A stretch of DNA of 64,000 nucleotides, taken from NCBI GenBank assembly GCA_034190875.2, contig CM067350.1, forward strand, positions 20,959,855 through 21,023,854. Reading direction: 5' to 3'. The position numbers were made by a program, and so were the translations under genes. Below, piece by piece: positions 61,610 through 64,000 of the stretch. Every line of letters begins with the position of its first letter. The first letter of the stretch is position 1. This DNA comes from Urechis unicinctus. Its lineage: Eukaryota; Annelida; Polychaeta; Xenopneusta; Urechidae. The notes below the pieces were generated by a model. That model saw only the letters and a list, made by a program, of their open reading frames with translations. It was not told the origin of the DNA and made no database searches.

Positions 61610-64000
61610 TACGGGTTCATCCGCTATCATTAGATACAATTCGGTGATGTCAACATGCGTATGATATTCTCTGCTATGTCCTCAACTACGACATCATAAC
61701 GAGAGCAAAACTGTGTCCTTTACTGAACATCTTCAGCAGTCATCGAGTGACAGCCGAGAAAGCATCTCCTTCAGCAGTCATCGCGTGACAGCCGTGAAAA
61801 CATTTAGAATGTGGGAATCGAAAGAACAAATGAACACCTGGATTACATGGAAAGCTAGAATACATGGAAAGCTGGAGAATATTTGGAACCCAGAGATCAA
61901 GGGATCCTAAAGAATATTAGGAACATTGAGCTATCTACGCTCTTTGACAGCCCAGCTCAGTATAGGGAGAAGAAGAAGAAGAATAGTAGAGAACATTTGG
62001 AGCCCAGAGTATATTGAAACCTAACGAATATGTTAAACCCAGAGTACATGGAAACCTAGAGAATATTGAGAACCCATAGTACAGGGAAATCCAGAGAGCA
62101 TGTGGAACCAAGTGTATATGGAGACCTACAGCACATGGAAACCTCTAGAATATTAGGTACCTAGGGTTCATGGAAACCTGCAGAATATTGGGGACCCAGA
62201 GTACATAGACATATGTGGAACCCAGACTGAGTATATGGAAACCTAGAGAACTTTACGAACCCAGAGTACATGGTAACCTAGAGAATATTGGAAACCCAGA
62301 GTACATGGGAACCTAGAAAATATTGGAAACCCAGAGTAAATGGGAACCTAGAAAATATTGGAAACCCAGAGTACATGGAAACCTAGAGAATATTGGAAAC
62401 CCAGAGTACATGGGTACCTAGAGAATATTGGAAACCCAGAGTACATGGAAACCTAGAGAATATTGGAAACCCAGAGTACATGGAAACCTACAGAATATTG
62501 AAAACCAAGAGTACATGGAAACCTAGAGAATATTAGGAACACAGAGTACATGGAAACCTAGAGAATATTGGGAACACAGACTGCATGGAATCTTACGGGT
62601 TCATCCTCTGTCATAAAATACGATTCAGCGAGGTCATCTTGCGTTTGGTTTTCTTCGGCATGTCCTCATTTTCACAATTCAGTAAACTTTAACTACGACA
62701 TGACGCTCATCATAACGGGATCAGCATCTCCATCAGGAGTAAATCTTTAGAATGTGTGAATCAAAAGAATAAATGGAGTAAATGAAAAGCTAGAATACAT
62801 GGAATCCTACAGAATACTGGGGACCCACAGTACATGGAAACCTACAGAATACTGGGGACCCAGAGTAAATGGAAACCTACAGAATATTGGTGACCCAGAG
62901 TACATGGAAACCTACAGAATATTAGGGACCCAGAGAACATGGAAACCTACAGAATATTGGTGACCCAGAGTACATGGAAACCTACAGAATATTGGGAACC
63001 AAGAGTACATGGAAACCTACAGAATATTGGTGACCCATATTACATGAAAACCTACAAAATGTTGGTGACCCAGAGTAAATGGAAACCTACAGAATAGTGG
63101 GAACCAAGAGTACATGGAATCCTACAGAATATTGGTGACCCAGAATACATGGAAACCTACAGAATATTGGGAACCAAGAGTACATGGAAACCTACAGAAT
63201 ATTGGTGACCCAGAGTAAATCGAAACCTACAGAATATTGGTGACCAAGAGTACATGGAAACCTACAGAATGTTGGTGACACAGAGTACATGGAAACCTAC
63301 AGAATATTGGGGACCCATATAACATGGAAACCTACAGAATATTGGTTACCCAGAGTACATGGAAACCTACAGAATATTGGGGACCCAGAGTATATGGAAA
63401 CCTACAGAATATTGGTGACACAGAATACATGGAAACCTACAGAATATTGGGAACCAAGAATACATGGAAACCTACAGAATATTGGTGACCCAGAGTAAAT
63501 AGAAACCTACAGAATATTGGGAACCCAGAGTACATGGAAACCTACAGAATGTTGGTGACACAGAGTACATGGAAACCTACAGAATATTGGGGACCCATAT
63601 AACATGGAAACCTACAGAATATTGGTTACCCAGAGTACATGGAAACCTACAGAATATTGGGGACCCAGAGTATATGGAAACCTACAGAATATTGGTGACA
63701 CAGAATACATGGAAACCTACAGAATATTGGGAACCAAGAGTACATGGAATCCTACAGAATATTGGTGACCCAGAATACATGGAAACCTACAGAATATTGG
63801 GAACCAAGAGTACATGGAATCCTACAGAATATTGTGAACCAAGAGTACATGGAAACCTACAGAATGTTGGTGACCCAGAGTACATGGAAATCTAGAGAAT
63901 ATTTGAAACCAACAGTACCTGGAAACCTAGGTAATATTGGGAACCAAGAGTACATGGAAACCTACAGAATATTTAGGACCCTGAGTACATGGAAACCTAG
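61610..64000 (+). repeat. Large 35-bp minisatellite with higher-order duplication, runs off the end
   Basis: Over 55 copies of a 35-bp unit containing ACATGGAAACCTACAGAATA and TTGGTGACCCAG. A flank-plus-array block starting at ACGGGTTCATCC (61611) recurs 984 bp later (62595). Within the second array a block of eight units (280 bp) is repeated almost exactly (63289 and 63569). The array continues past the window end. Confidence 0.9.

Noticed and set aside
63289-63895. Open frames with repeated METYRILGT-like peptides
   Set aside because: They are translations of the 35-bp minisatellite; the repeat is present in all frames and has no gene structure.

Overview
This is a eukaryotic, animal-type window: coding regions are broken into phase-consistent exons with GT-AG (one GC-AG) introns, and the spacers are full of (TA)n, (GA)n, (GT)n and poly-C microsatellites and minisatellites. 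Family content (a RAVER-like RNA-binding protein, a membrane UDP-glycosyltransferase, a SUEL-lectin/CUB receptor, and a stand-alone P2X7-ballast-like gene beside a THAP transposase-like gene) points to an invertebrate. A spiralian, probably a mollusc, is my best guess, but nothing in the window proves the taxon.

Layout. (1) About 0.85-15.1 kb, + strand: a RAVER-like gene with at least 14 coding exons. It has three RRM domains, then a Lys-rich stretch, Tyr/Gln-rich segments and a very long Gly-Pro repeat exon; its start lies off the window or was not found. That exon carries one in-frame TAA inside a repeat. (2) 15.6-18.7 kb: spacer with a 33-C homopolymer. (3) 18.88-21.98 kb: a convergent pair, a P2X7-ballast-like gene (+) and a THAP/transposase-like gene (-). 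Both have intact splice-site logic but damaged reading frames. Their coding ends overlap by 28 bp, and each start codon has a TGACGTCA palindrome exactly 117 bp upstream. (4) 24.34-24.64 kb: an unassigned possible terminal exon. (5) 25.84-27.47 kb, - strand: an intronless UDP-glycosyltransferase with a TATA box. (6) 27.8-38.8 kb: repeats and spacer, including a tRNA-like SINE head. (7) 38.85-39.74 kb, +: two exons of an ankyrin-repeat protein whose stop codon lies at the start of a 30-bp minisatellite. (8) 39.8-50.5 kb: spacer with many satellites. (9) 50.55-60.60 kb, +: a type I membrane receptor with signal peptide, SUEL lectin, CUB, short Cys-rich (sushi-like) module, transmembrane helix and Tyr-rich tail. 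(10) 61.6-64.0 kb: a large 35-bp minisatellite with higher-order structure that runs off the window end.

The genes do not form an obvious pathway. Two themes recur. Several minisatellites appear to have grown out of exon-intron boundaries, so their units carry copies of the splice donor or acceptor. The THAP/P2X7-like pair looks like one compact, mirrored unit, possibly a mobile element or its relic. All exon boundaries were inferred by eye from splice motifs, reading-frame phase and protein continuity; no database search or transcript evidence was available.
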